From positions 269,217-333,216 of the forward strand of contig QEOQ01000479.1 of assembly GCA_010279815.1 (NCBI GenBank): DNA of 64,000 nt. The letters are read 5' to 3'. The notes under the pieces are model-generated. The model was given only the letters and a program-made list of their open reading frames with translations, ran no database searches and was not told the origin of the DNA. A program made the translations under genes and the position numbers. Position 1 is the first letter of the stretch. Each line of letters begins with the position of its first letter. The DNA is from Brachionus plicatilis. Its lineage: Eukaryota > Rotifera > Eurotatoria > Ploima > Brachionidae. Of this stretch, positions 35,142-48,121 are shown piece by piece.

Positions 35142-37837
35142 GTGTCGCAGCAAGAACTACTACTAGTACTACTATCAGTTTCTGGATGTTCAATTGAAAA
35201 ATTCTCACATAAAAGATATTTCCAATACTGCATTTTACCAAGAGGTTATATTAGTTTTCTATGATGACAAGATTTCTGTTTTATGTTAGAGTTAATGATA
35301 TTCTAAATTAATCCATGTGCGCGACTATTAATAATATTTGTAGTACAGAAAAAAAAATAAAATTTTTTTTGTGTGCTTAAAAGTTCAAATATTGTTCAAA
35401 ATTGGCCAAAGGGTACCCGGATGGACTTGAAATTTTAGTAAACATGGAGTTCTTGGATAGAAATAATAGAAGTGCCATTTATAAATTTGAGTAATTTTTA
35501 GTGAAGCAATAAGACCGAGATTAAAAATTCGAAAACCTATCGTAGAAAAAGACTCAAATTTATTAAAAAAATTTGAAAAAAGAACCTAGATTAGAGGAAT
35601 TATTTAGAAAATTTATTCTTAAATTAAATTAAAAGGAAAAAACTAGAAATATAAAGTTTAATTAATGAAAAGCTTAAAAAATTTAGTACTTTTTTCAAGA
35701 CTTTTTAATATTTTAAATATTTTGCATTATTGGTGTAGTACATAATCCTTAATTTATTTTTTTAGTGATTTTTTAAGATTTTTGTTTAATATTTAAAATA
35801 TTTAGTTTATATTTAAATTTTTTGATTTTAAAGCTTCGAGAAATATTTAAATAAGCAACTCAAGATAAATAAAAAATTTTATTTAAAAAATCAAGAGATG
35901 CTATGATTGTTCATTTTTATATGGCAATATTCATTTAAAAATTATTTTATTGTTCTAATTCATTTTTTTAATTTATTCCTTAAGTTTATAAATTTTGAAT
36001 TTTTAGATTTTAAAATTAAACAACCGATATTCAATTGAATTTTTTATTTAAATGATGACCAATCACTAAGACAAGTTTATTCAAGTAAGAAATTGTTTTT
36101 CTCGTAAATTAAGCAAATTAAAGCTAACTTTTTATATGTGTAAGTGAAAAATCTGTCTAATGAAAATTAACTAATTAATATGCACTGAGCAATCTAAAAC
36201 ACCAAATTAAATTAAAAAAATAAGGAAAGTGAGTAAACGCACAATGTTAATTTTGTTAATAAATTTTTATCATCTGATTTTAAAAATAAATTTGAAATTT
36301 AAAATATTAAAAGTTAGTATCTGAATCTTCGCTTTTTGATTTGACGTTAATCGAACATTTTTTTAATTGTGATTTTAAGAATCTTAAGAAATTGTAAGAG
36401 CTTTGAAAACATCTAAAAAATTTTTAGTCATTAGAAATACATTTTTAAGTATAAATTAATCAAAGTAACATTTAAAGTGAAATTTCTTTTTTATTTGATC
36501 TTAATAATGCTATTTTTTGAGCATGTCATTAAAAGTGTTTTTTTTGTTGATTATTTATTTTTAATTTACGATAAGAATGAAATGTTAAACGAAAAAGTAA
36601 AATCTTTGTTAAAAACTAAATAAACTTTGGTATTTATAATTTTTCAGTCATTATTTACTTATTTTATTTTGTGTCATATATATTGAAAGAAAGAATGGCT
36701 TTTTATTTCATGATTATTTTTAGTTGATTTACAGTAACAACAAGTATACACATGTGATCATGTAGTTAATGATAGCTATTTTTTTATATTGATTATATAT
36801 TTTGTTGTTTAAAAAAACACTTGAGGCGACACAAGTTTTTAATTATTTTTAAAAATTATTCTTGTGATTAAAAATCATGCCAATATAAAACAATTTTGTT
36901 TACCCTTTGAGAACAATTTTTTTGAAATTCCAGATATTAGCTCTATAATTAATTAAGATAATTTTAACTTTAACATAGTTATTTTTTTAAATTAAAATTA
37001 AAATTTTGATGAAAACCACTTCAAACGCTAAAAGTTTAGAGCCCAAAAACATTTAAATAGTTTTTTCAAGTTTTTAATTAAATAATATAAATAAATTGTA
37101 TCTTTATTTCAAAAATAATCACAGTATAATTAGATATAAAAAGTTGTTTGTGTCAAATTAAAAAAAAAATTTGTTCCAGTTTAAAAAAAAACAAGTAATA
37201 TATGGTTTAATTTTTTGTGTATGAATCACAAAATGCATCCAATGTTGAAATAACATTGAAAAAGTGCGATGTTACATATTTTTTTTTCAGTTTCAGATAA
37301 AAAAAAATAATTCTAAGTTAATATTGCAAGCATGAAAAACTTGTTTTTTTTTTAAATTTTGACTTTGGGTTTGTGCTATGATGATATTTAAGTTTAAAAA
37401 ACTATCTACGCTCTGTTTTCCATATTTTATAAATTGAGTATTTGTTAATATGCATCAAACGAACTTCAATTATCAAGTCAAAATTTTTAAAGAAAAAAAC
37501 AAAGTTTTTCGAGTCGATTAGGTGATTTTGGTTCATCTTTTAGTATTTTTGGTTGTTCATCTTCTTGTTGCTAGATTTAAGTAGAGAGGAAATTTAGGTA
37601 TTTTTGATTGTTGAAAGGGTAATACCAGGTCAACTAGATCAGAGCAAATGCTTTTTCTAAAGCTCCTTCAGATTTTATAAAAAAACCTAAAAATTATTAA
37701 ATTCAATTGTTTATTTTTATATCAGTATCGAGAATTAGGCATTCTAATAAATAGCTATTTTATTCAATTTATTCTCATAGTATTAAAGTTTTTCATCTAA
37801 TTTGGGATTTGATCACCTAATTCAATACAAAAAATTA

Positions 37838-37904
37838 GGTGAACTTATAGTTCACAAACCCGTGAACAAAAATTGATCGCAAAATATGTGAACTATGGTT
37901 CACC
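37838..37904. repeat. 17-bp inverted repeat, possible MITE remnant
   Basis: GGTGAAC-TTA-TAGTTCAC on the left pairs with GTGAACTATGGTTCACC on the right across about 30 nt. The GTGAAC/GTTCAC words recall the ends of the element at 21558-22311, so this may be a decayed relative. Confidence 0.5.
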
Positions 37905-38018
37905 AAACCGTCTAGATCGAGTTTTTCAACGATTGAATATTAATTTAAATCTAAATGAATTATTTATCTTTTTTTACTTTATTTTTAATTTTTTTGTTTC
38001 ATATTTTTTATTTTGAAG

Positions 38019-38056
38019 GTTGGTAAAGGTACAGATTAACAAATAAATAAATAATT
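38019..38056 (+). repeat. LINE-type 3' tail
   Basis: GAAGGTTGGTAAAGGTACAG followed by ATTAACAAATAAATAAATAA. It shares the GAAGG...ACAGAT.AACAAATAAATAA pattern with the tails at 66-104, 41312-41364 and 42282-42311. No ORF remains upstream. Confidence 0.5.
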
Positions 38057-38849
38057 TATATAAAAGTAGTTAAAAAAAGTTAAAAAAAGAATTCTAAACA
38101 TTTTTTAACCTCTTCTTGAACAATAAAGATGTTTTTCTTTGCCAATCTTAGGTTGCTGAGTTACAGAAAATTAATTTTTCGAATTGATGAATTTGTTTAT
38201 GCAATCAACACAAAAAATATACCCAAATTTAGATAATCGTTAAATTATCAATTTCAAATAAATTTAATTTTAAGCTTTAAATTTAGGAAGCCAAATATTA
38301 ATTTTTCAATTTTTTTGGATCAAAGGTTTTCTCAAATATTCGAAAGTACGGTCTTAAAAAAATTGTTTTGTTATTTTTCATTTGTTTTTTAAAGAAAATT
38401 AAAATAATTTCTATGTTAATGATTTTTCTTTTCAACTAGACACTTAGTAAAAAACTCTTTTTTATTTTTATTAGTCTTCAAATTATGAAAACTTATTCGA
38501 CAGACTAGTCAAATTTCTATTGATTGTTGTTTTAAGTTAAATGCCATTTCTTTCTTAAACATTTGCTGACCATTGCTTGCCTTTTACTCAAAAAATATCA
38601 GAATTTTGGCGTACTTAAAAGCTTAAAGCTGTATATCGTTTCAACTGATCGTCACGTTTTTCTATTTCTATAAAACCTTACCAAGTTTTTTTTCAATTGA
38701 CCAAATTTTTATTTGAAGTTGTATTTGATAGTTTTCATTCAATTTTTCAATTAATAAAAAGTAATTATTTTATTTTGTTAATCTGTATCACGCCAAAACT
38801 CCCTAAAAAATAAAAATTCTTAAATATAACTAAATAATGAAATATTAGG

Positions 38850-38935
38850 TTAAGTTTAGAGAAGTCCAAAAAAGAGCTATTAAATATTACAGCCTTTTGT
38901 CAAATAAATTGATCAATTTTCAAAATCTCTACGAT
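38850..38935 (+). pseudogene. Possible LINE scrap
   Basis: One frame reads KFREVQKRAIKYYSLLSNK, similar to the LEKVQ.RATK thumb segment of the 34345 copy. It decays into stops afterwards. The match is weak and short. Confidence 0.35.
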
Positions 38936-40969
38936 ATTTAAGAATTATTGAGAAAATTTTTTTAATAGCCTATTTGTTATGAGAAAGTCATTTTTATATA
39001 ATTAATATTTACCATATCAACTTTATTTTTTATATCTTTTTATATTATTATTTCATGTTAAAAAAATAAATCATTGTCTTTAGATAAAAATCAGTTCTTA
39101 AATAAAGAAATTTCTATTAAAAGAGAGTTCATTTGTTCAATTTTTAATTTTTTTTAAGTCTTTAAAAATTGTTTTAAACATTTGGATAAATTTGTAAAAG
39201 ATATCACTCGAAGGCGACTATTTAAAAATTATGATCAAAAGCTAATTTTGTTCGTCATTTAATTTCAAATCAGCAATTTAAAGAATATATTATTACTATT
39301 GTGGTTCTCTTAATAACCATACCACTAAATTTGGTCAATATACAAATTTTTAAACTGTTATACCACGAGAGATTAAACGTCTTAATAATTCTTTTTTAGT
39401 TTAAAACACTGCATATAACTTATTCATTTTTTTATCTAGGTATCTTCGTAAAGACTGTTGCTAAATAATGGTACAAATTGAATATATCGTTTAATAAAAG
39501 ATTAATTATCTATTTTTAAATTTAGATTAATTTAATTGATATTAAATATTTATTTTAAAACTAAATCACAGAAATAACAAAAATAAAAATAATAATTTAT
39601 TGTGGTCAAATTTTCTCTTAATTTATTTTTATTCAGTTATGAGCTTTAAAAAAAAAGAGCTAGTTTCTTTTTCCACATTAATGCTTAGGCGATTCTCTTT
39701 CATTTAATTTGTTATTTTATTATTAATAATATATACATATTCTGTTTATTTATTTAATTCAATTAACGCCAATTCTGGCGATGTATATATTCTGTTTATA
39801 TGGCTTAAAGTAATAAAATCTTTTTTAAGAGATTAATTTTAAAAGATTAACTGAATAAAAATGACTGGGTTTCAACTACATCTAAACATAAAGTTAAATG
39901 GTCAACTTTCAAAAGCTAGAATTTTTTTTATAGAAGTGTCAAATGATAGAAAAAAAAAGATAGAAAAAAAAATATAGAATTTGAAAAATATAGAAATAAA
40001 ATAATTGATTAAAATGTTTTTTTAATTAAATAATTATTCTTTTACTTTATAGTCCAATAAATTTATGATACAATTTAAAAACAAATTCAAATTTATTAAA
40101 TTGCTTTTTAATTCTTGTTTGATCTTAATTAATTTATCTATTTAATTAAGCCTCATAGGCAAGTTTATATAAAAAAGTACAAAAAAAAATATCGTGGTAT
40201 AGTTAAATACATAAGGCATAATTACATAAAAATTAAATATGATATAGAATTATCTTAAAAATATCGACTTTTACTAAGTCATTTAAAATATTAAAATAAT
40301 GAAAAAAGTTTTGTTTTTGTGACATATTATAACTAATGAGTGAAACAACATATTCAATTGAATCAACCAAACCACGATTGTTCTCAAAAATATGATCAAT
40401 TACAACAAGTGACGTCTTAGGACTGTAATCTAACGTATCAATAGGTATTTTTTTCCACACTTTGTGTTTTTTTACAAAATGAGACGTTTTTTCGGTCAAA
40501 GAAATTATAATGATCTTTACAAATTTTATTTTACAAATTATAATGAATTATAATGATAGTTATAATGATCTTTCAAAAAAAACAATAAATCATTGCAAAT
40601 TTTACTTTGACGTATTTGTTTCAAAAAATAGATCCTGTGTTTCAAATACATTTGTTCAATTGACTCGACTTTTACTGCTTCTAACATTGCCTTAAATCTT
40701 GCAAATTTCTTAATACCAAATGCTCTTTTCAGCAGTAAATTTTGTGTTATATCTAATTTGTTAGGTTTCTTTTCACTAAAATAACAGTAGATCTAAATGA
40801 TATCTGATAATAGATTGACTAAATTAATTTAGTTATTAGAGGCGAAGAATTATCCGTATGTAAAATAATATTAATAGCTTAATTTAGTTCTAAAATATAA
40901 GTTTTGACACTTAGTTATAATTTTTAAATAAAACACTTTAAAAAAAATTCTATCAATTTAAATTTCTAT
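38936..40969. other. AT-rich DNA; one unrecognised minus-strand ORF
   Basis: No known gene is seen. A minus-strand frame at 40233-40499 of 88 codons (with SPKTSLVVIDHIFENN) is less AT-biased than its surroundings, but it has no recognised domain or partner exon. Confidence 0.4.
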
Positions 40970-41143
40970 CGGCTTTTTGAATTGAGTGAGAGATATGTTG
41001 GGACAGGACTGAGTCATTCTATTCCATTGGTTGAAAGACTGGTGAAGGAATACAAAGAAGGTTTCGAATCAAGATATATTGAATACCCAACTCCATTGTG
41101 TAATTGCTACCTTACTATTTCTTCTTTTTTTCCTGAAACTTGA
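40970..41143 (+). pseudogene. LINE ORF2 extreme C-terminus
   Basis: Open for 57 codons to a stop: RLFELSERYVGTGLSHSIP, then VERLVKEYKEGF, then SRYIEYPTPLCN. I read this as the terminal segment of a non-LTR reverse transcriptase because a U/A-rich 3'UTR and a LINE-type tail follow directly. It is a different family from the 34345 copy. Upstream coding sequence is absent. Confidence 0.55.
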
Positions 41144-41311
41144 ACTATTTAAACATGTAACAATCTATTCCTATTTATGTCTTTTCAACTTTCATTTTTT
41201 TAGCTTATTTACTTTATTTCAATTCTTTTTTTTTATCTCATTTTATTAACTTTGATTTTATTTTTATTTTATTTTATTTTTATTTTATTTTTTTTATTAT
41301 TTTTTTTAACT

Positions 41312-41364
41312 TATTCTGAAGGAGCTCTAAATAAATACAGAAAACAAATAAATAAATAAATTAA
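41312..41364 (+). repeat. LINE 3' tail with AAAT repeat
   Basis: TTCTGAAGGAGCTCTAAATA is followed by ATACAGAAAACAAATAAATA. This is the 3' end of the element whose coding end lies at 40970-41143, so it anchors the orientation of the other tails of this type. Confidence 0.6.
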
Positions 41365-42249
41365 ATTTCTATATTATTTTTTTTTCTATGTTTTATTTTC
41401 TTTAGTTGCAATTCTTTATTTTAGATTCTATCTTTTTATAGTTCATCATTTAAATTTTATTCAAAAATAAAACTACCTTGTTTCACTTAATGTTTCAAAT
41501 AATGTACAGGGGTTATTATTATTATTATTTATTCAGTAAACACCGCGAGGGTGAAACCAAAAAAAAATAAAATAAAGTTAAGTTTTGTCTTTCTAAATAA
41601 GTTTAAAGAATAAATTAGAATTTTTTCATAATTGTGTTATTGTTGCATAGATTGCTTAGTTTCGTTTAATTTCCTAGAGACATTAGATCATGTCTTATTT
41701 AAGTTCCCAGTGGGACATTAGGCAAGTAAATATGGGATAGATACTTTAAAAAAACCAATTATTGTTCGATAAAGAAAATGTTGAGTTTGATGTAAATTTG
41801 CTTTGTTGCTTAAAAGCTTTCAAAATAGATGAAAATCTTGCAAATTTAGTTATTTCAAGAAATTTTTTTCAATTTTTTTTCCGAAATTAAAACCTTTTTA
41901 ATTTAATTTTTAAATAAAAGATAGCGTTTATTTTCACACATTTTATGGATAAATAGTAAAATATAATCACAAACAAAATAAATGGATAGTAGTGGATAGA
42001 GTAGTCATTTAAGACTTTTACAAAGTCGTCGAAATGGTCAAAACTTTTTCCAAAAAAGAGTTGCTCCATTATGTTGTAAGAATAGGTGAGAGTTATATTA
42101 AATATCTATCTTATATAATTTCATGATGCTAATTGTCAAGTTTCAATTATTTTTTTTTTAAAGATTTCAATATCAAGAATAAAAGAAAAATTAACATCAA
42201 TTTATGTCCTTTTTTTATTTTTATTTATTTTTTTTTTTAAATATTTTTA

Positions 42250-42281
42250 NNNNNNNNNNNNNNNNNNNNNNNNNNNNNNNN
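42250..42281. other. Assembly gap (32 N)
   Basis: A run of N between a T/A-rich stretch and a LINE-type tail. The assembly probably broke in the low-complexity 3'UTR of a LINE copy. Confidence 0.99.
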
Positions 42282-42311
42282 GCTAAGTACAGATAAACAA
42301 ATAAATAAATA
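42282..42311 (+). repeat. LINE-type 3' tail
   Basis: GCTAAGTACAGATAAACAAA then TAAATAAATAA, the same family pattern as at 66-104 and 41312-41364, directly after the gap. It lies about 345 bp before the cfap298 start. Confidence 0.55.
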
Positions 42312-42656
42312 AAATTTGTAGCTAACTATTTTTTTTGTATAAGTATGAAAAAAAATCGTTTATTTTCAGATAAATTGTGTGTGAAAAAATAAGATATTCA
42401 CCCACAAATTGTGGGAAAATAAATTCACTCATTTTTTATTGTTGATTAAATTTTGATTATTGTAAATAACTTTTTGTTTAAAAATCCAAATCCTTACTTA
42501 TGTCTATTGATGTATATGGAATAAAAATAAAGGACTAAAATGTAGACATGTTTTAGAACTTTAAAAACTTAAAATTCTATGGAAACAAATTATTGAAAAA
42601 ATTTTTTTTTTTATAAAAGGATTTTATTCTTTTATTTCGACTTAAGAGAAAACAAA

Positions 42657-43612
42657 ATGGTCAAGCTTCACATAAAAAAAGGTGATGAGAGTCAATTTTT
42701 GTTCGAGACCACAGTCGAATTGTCAATAGATGAGTGCACAAAAGCGGTCTGTAACATTTTCAATGGCCGCCTAAAAATACAAAGACTGTGCACTGAAATC
42801 GAATTCTTGGGAAAGAGTGGTATTTGTTTGCCGTACAACATGCAAGGTCTTACTGAGGAGCAAATATCGGAGTTAAAACTGGTAGATGAATGGTCCGACA
42901 GATGTATTCCATCGGGTGGCTATGTTGACCGTAAGGATGAGCTTGGTCGCCGTAATGGAAGAGCGCCGACTGAAAAAATGACATCTATTCTGGAAAAAAC
43001 AACCAAAGATGCCAAAGAAAAAGTATCCAAGGATATTGTTCAGAGGGATATTAGCTTGACACAAGCGAAAATTCAAGAAGTAATTGATGAACTTAGAGGT
43101 GCTGTAACAATAGTCTATCCAATGGGTCTGCCACCTCACGATCCTATCCAAATGGAGTTTGAGAACAAAGAAGATCTTGAGGGTACCCATGCTGGACAAG
43201 AAGTAATTCCTTTCAACGAGGCCAGTATTTGGTTCAGTGGAAAAGAAATGCTCTCTAGTAAAAAGCTCAGCGATTATTTGGGTAAAAATGAAAAATCCAA
43301 AGTTATTATAAAAATTCAGAAGGTATTTTTAAAAAAAAGATTTAAAAAATTTATTTATAAAAAAAGATTTAAATAATTTAAATTTGATATTGAATTTTTT
43401 TTTAGAAAGGCAAAGGTGCTCCAAGCCGCGAACCAGTAGTCAGTGAAGAAGAGCAAAAAAAAATGATGGCATATTATTTTAAAAAGCAGGAGGAAATGAA
43501 AAAACTAGCAGAGGTTGAAGATGATTCTTATTTGAATTCGGAATGGGCTGACAATAATCAATTAAGACGTCAATTTCAAGGTTTGAATGATATTAAATGG
43601 CGACCAAGATAA
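42657..43612 (+). CDS. cfap298: Cilia- and flagella-associated protein 298 (Kurly)
   Basis: Needed for assembly of axonemal dynein arms and for orientation of motile cilia. Two exons, 42657-43322 and 43406-43612, joined in phase 0, encode 290 residues, the same length as I recall for the human protein. Landmarks in order: the MVKLHIKKGDESQFL start, NGRLKIQRLC, LPYNMQGLT, DEWSDRCIPSGG, LGRRNGRAPTEKM, LRGAVTIVYPMGLPPHDP and MEFENKEDLEGT, KLSDYLGKNEKSK, then across the intron GKGAPSREPVVS and the end WADNNQLRRQFQGLNDIKWR. AATAAA signals follow at about 43655-43675. It converges on ULK3, with only 91 nt between the two stop codons, so the 3' ends probably overlap. The 83-nt intron is AT-rich. The presence of this gene implies motile cilia. 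Confidence 0.97.
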
Positions 43613-43703
43613 TTTTTTTATTAATTGTTTTAATTTAATTTTTTTTTTGTTTAAAAATAAAATTTTATAAAATAAAATTTAATAGCGGAAAATGTGTTTA
43701 TCT

Positions 43704-46700
43704 TTATTGAATGGTACAATTTTTGGTGTACACATTTTTGTCCTCGTCCTCTTCTTTGATATTTTCTTTGGCCTGGAAAAAATCAAAATCTGGCTTTAAC
43801 GATTTGGCATTGAGTTGTTTTTTTAGATATTCGGCTTTCGATAGCCAACTTTCAATCTAAATATTTGAGTTTAAAAGTTTAATAAAATTAAAGAAGAAAA
43901 ATTACGTTTTTTTTGAGAACACTTGAATTTTCGTCTTTTGGCAAATCTTGATATTTTTATTTAATTTTTTTTATTCTGAAAAAAATTTATTTACTTTTTA
44001 AAAAAGGTAATAAAACAGATATGGCATTTTCATATTGTGAATAAATTTCTTCGTACAAATCGCAAGTTCCAATCTAAAAGAGAAGATTTAAGTTTTTACT
44101 GTGACACATTTGTTTCATTAATCGAATAGATTAATTTTCTTTTTTTAATCATAAATCTAAGACCAACACAATATTAAATAAAAATTATTTTTTGCATTTT
44201 AATTTATAAAAAAATCTAAGAATTTTGAATTATAACATTCAAACATTTTTTTAAGTTAAAAAATTTTTCAATTATTCTTGATTCTAATTCATAATTACAT
44301 GTTTTGAGGGAAAATTTTATTTTATTCACAACTATATTTCTATTTTAAATAAATTAAATTTAAATGAGAGATTCAAAATTGAATTTATGTTCCATATTTA
44401 TTGTTCTTATTTAAAGAATAGCTCAGGAAAGTTCCAAGAATTGACTGAAATGCTTTATTAGAAAATCAAGAAATTCATTATAAAATTGTTATCCTAAAAA
44501 GTTTTGCTTTCTGACCAACGAAATTTAATAAAATATTTTTATTATAGATAATTAAAATGAAAATAATAAATACCATAGTGTTTACAATAGAGCTACTTTA
44601 TACCTTATTTTAAAAAGTATTTAATTTAAAATCGAGGGTTGCTTATTAAGATTAAAAAAATACAAATTTATCATATGATTATTTTCGAAATAAATTGTAT
44701 AATAGTAAATATTTTTTAAATTACAGAATCACAATTAACAAAGGTAAGTCAAAAAGCAGCATTATTCAAAATTAAAAAGCCAAATTTTAAATTTTCTTTT
44801 TTACACCAAAAGACCCTGAAAAAAAATTCTAAAAGATTGAAGCCAGAAAATTTTTAACCATCAAAAATTAGCAATAGAATGTCAAGAAAGCAAAGGTTTT
44901 TTAGCATATTTTTGTTTTTATTTCTAGAAAATAATTTTATCAAGTTAAACAATTGATTTAATTTTTATAAAAAAAAAGGGGAATAATTTTTTAATACCGC
45001 TATTTTTAATAAAAAAAACCGCTAATTTAATAAGTTTACCACTAATAATAAAAAAAAACAAAAACACGTCTAAATTAAAAAAAAATAATTTTTAATATTA
45101 AGTTAAAAAATGAAAAAATAGTTATAGATATTAACATTCTATTAAAAACTTAAAAAAAGTAAAATAGCTTAGCAAAAAATTTCCAAAAAATCAAAAAAAG
45201 AAAACTGGACAATGGTAATCAAAATGTAGAAACTAAATTGTGCTCAGCATGCCAATGGCTCAATGAAGATAATTTTTTTGTTCTAGATGCAACTAAGAAA
45301 AATAATAATTTTTTTTAAATTTTATTAAGTTAGATATATTTTTATTATAAAAGATGTAGTTAAATTTTTTTATAAAAATAGATTAATTTTATTAAATTAG
45401 ACTTAACTTTAATAAATTAGATTTCTTGTTATTAAAATAGCGAAGTTTCTATTAAAATTAGCGGTGAGGAAAATTAAGGGCCATAAAAAAAATATCATAT
45501 TAATGCTTTTAAACTTGGAGTAAAATTACTCTGGCATCACATAAAGATATAAGTTATAAAGTTTTGAAGTTAAACGACTTGACTTTGAAAAGCCTTTTCA
45601 TTTGCTTAAGTCTATAAGACGAGGGAGAAAAAAACATATAAAGAAGATATATAAACATAAAAAAAGAGAAGGTCACATAAATCAAATTTTTTATTTTTAA
45701 AGATAAATAGACATAAGTCAAAATGAGAAAAAAACATTTACTATTTTTTATTCTATTTTAATCAATCCTACATTGATCAAAAAAAGAAAAAAAACATAAA
45801 TCCTCAAATAGATAAGTTCATAAATCTAATCCATCTCATAGCATTTACCAGCCTTTTTATAAATATTTAACCTTTAATCCAATATAATCATGTTATGTGT
45901 TTTTTTTTCAAAAAAAATTAGAAATCGTACTTTTATGATTTTTTGTCTCTAAAAAACTAAAAATACATAATTTTAAGTTTTTATTTTCTTTTTCAAAAAT
46001 TATATTTTCAGAATTCTCTTTATGTTTTTTTTATAAGTAAATTATCAATAAGTAAATTTTTGGTCTTTTAGTTTAAATTTAATTTTTTTTTTTAAATCTT
46101 AATTTAATTTAAATTTTGACTTGTCTATTTTTGAATTAGCTAAACTTGACAATTTTCTCATTAGGACTCATCAATTTATTAAGTAAAAGATGAAAAATAA
46201 AAGTAAACTTTAGAATAAAATGTAAATTATTTTAAAAAGAAATTTTTAATAAAATAAATATTAAATACTTTAAATTGTTGGTCAGCATCAAAGCACAGTT
46301 TCACTGCATTTTGGGCTTGAGGGTCCTCTTTTGTTAAATTAACTTTTAACTTTAAAATTAATAATTTATTCAATAAAAATTTAATTAATTATTACGTAAG
46401 TCTAATTTTTTAATATTTTGACTATTTAGGGTTTGACTTGGTTGAGCGTTGCTGAATGACGATACACAGGTGAGAGATGACGCGTTCATGTTTGGGCTCT
46501 TTGGCGTCGAGTGACTCAGGTTGAGGTTGGTGAAATTTTGTGTAATCACAGAAATAGGAATCGAGTCGTTTTTATCACCGGATGATGGCCGAGAATTTAG
46601 GCCGGACATTTCCTCAGCTCTCTTTAAATAAAGCTTGGCTTTTTCTCTGATTTCCTGCTTTTTGACAGCATCGCTTTCAAACTGAATGGCCGGAATCAAA

Positions 46701-48043
46701 TACTCAATTGACTGCAGATACAACTTCTGGGCTAATTTATAATTTTTATTTTCATCAGCTTGTACTGCTTTTCTTAGAATTTCATTCTTTAAAGATCAAA
46801 TTGTTCTCTTATTTAAATAAATGATTTCTTTTATCTTACAGATCTTGGTAAACATCGATTAGATGGCATGTGTTCCATGTCAACAAATGGATGGCCAAAA
46901 AACTCTTCGAATTTTATCCTCTCTTCGGGGTTTCGCTGCAGCAATCTTTTCAAGAGGTCCTTGCAAGTCTCGCTGAGCATCACATGACTAGGAATCTAGA
47001 AGAAAATTGAAAAAAAAAATCAAAATCATTCAATTACTTTTATTTGGTCATCGCTCAAAATTTTCTGTTTCAGCTCCTCAAATGACTGAGAAACAAACGG
47101 TGCATAGCCAAAAATAACTTCTGGAAAAAATTTGAATTTTTAAAAATTTTTTTCTAAATTTTTTCTGAAATTTTAATTACCATGCAGGATCACCCCCACT
47201 GACCAAAGGTCAACTTTAGAATCATAGACTTTATTTTTTAAAACTAATAAAATTAGAAAAAAAAAATTATTTTTTATTAGAGAGAAAAAAAAATACTTTC
47301 AGGCGCCATATACAAAGGGCTTCCTTTAAAAAAATTAGAAAAAATTTTTTTTTATTTATTTTTGAATAAACCTCTGAGTGTTTGAGAGACTTTGTTCTCC
47401 TTCATGTATTGAGCGAAGCCGAAATCTAAAAAATTTTTATTCAAACAAAAATAAAATTAAAAAAATGTACCTGCTAGCTTAAGAGAGGGGTTATTGGTAG
47501 ATGTAAGAAGAATGTTCTGTGGCTTAAGGTCCATGTGAGCTATGCCGATTGAGTGCAAGTGTTTAAGAGCACTGGCTATTTGTTGGACAAAGCGGCGCAC
47601 ATATCGTTCCGGTATGGTCCGGCGACACCTGATAAATGATGACAAATCACCTCCCGGACAATATTCCATTATTAAGTAAATGTAATTCTCATCCCACTTG
47701 AATTAAAAAATTTATAAAAATTTTTTTTATTTATCATTCTACCTGAAAATCAATCAATTGAACTATAAACTCATGTTTAATCTCTTTTAGAATTTTTATC
47801 TCACTGAGCAGATTGTCAGTCGAGGCTTTGTTTAGTCCACTTTTTTTGATGCATTTTATTGCGCAAATTTCATTTTTATTCTAAATAAAGATAACAAAAA
47901 AAATTGAAAAATATCAAAAAAAAACTTGATCAAACCTTGTTTAGGGCTTTGTACACAGAGGCATATGTTCCAGTGCCAAGTTTTCTCTCAATGGAAAATC
48001 CTTTTAATTGAGGCGCTAAACTCGGTTCATTTTGATAAAACAT
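43704..48043 (-). CDS. ulk3: ULK3-like serine/threonine kinase with two MIT domains
   Basis: ULK3 phosphorylates ESCRT-III in the abscission checkpoint and acts in Hedgehog and autophagy signalling. Exons on minus: 48043-47936, 47880-47743, 47696-47471, 47425-47372, 47323-47297, 47243-47181, 47120-47038, 46995-46840, 46786-46396, 46342-46269, 44073-43995, 43946-43906 and 43856-43704; all phases fit, giving 530 residues (human about 472). Kinase: [11 protein letters not shown] glycine loop, AIKCI lysine, EYCPGGDLS hinge, HMDLKPQN catalytic loop (HLD in human ULK3, not HRD), [15 protein letters not shown], and [10 protein letters not shown]. After [10 protein letters not shown] comes MIT1 (about 286-345), then a Ser/Asn/Thr-rich linker of about 70 residues, then MIT2 (about 417-497) and an acidic end. 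Exon 5 is only 27 nt. An AATAAA overlaps the stop. It shares a 78-bp promoter interval with the FOCAD-like gene. The 2.2-kb intron 44074-46268 shows nothing recognisable. Confidence 0.95.
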
Positions 48044-48121
48044 TTTTGAAATTTCATTTCATAAATTTGCATTTAAAATTTATTTGCATGCATTCAATTA
48101 TTTGAATTTAGAGAAAAAAAA
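48044..48121. promoter_or_regulatory. Bidirectional promoter between ULK3 and the FOCAD-like gene
   Basis: Only 78 bp separate the ULK3 ATG (48043, minus) and the FOCAD-like ATG (48122, plus), so both start sites and 5'UTRs must fit here or overlap. A TGCATGCA palindrome lies near 48084-48091. No clear TATA box can be told apart from the general AT-richness. Confidence 0.7.

Larger units (their letters stand above)
35176..38849. other. AT-rich intergenic DNA with repeats, no gene seen
   Basis: No coding exon was recognised on either strand. It contains the hairpin at 37838-37904 and a LINE-type tail at 38019-38056. Confidence 0.55.

Noticed and set aside
41887..42069. Minus-strand ORF starting MEQLFFGKSFDHFDDF
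   Set aside because: The first 30 residues look protein-like, but the remainder is hydrophobic AT-rich sequence; no domain could be assigned.
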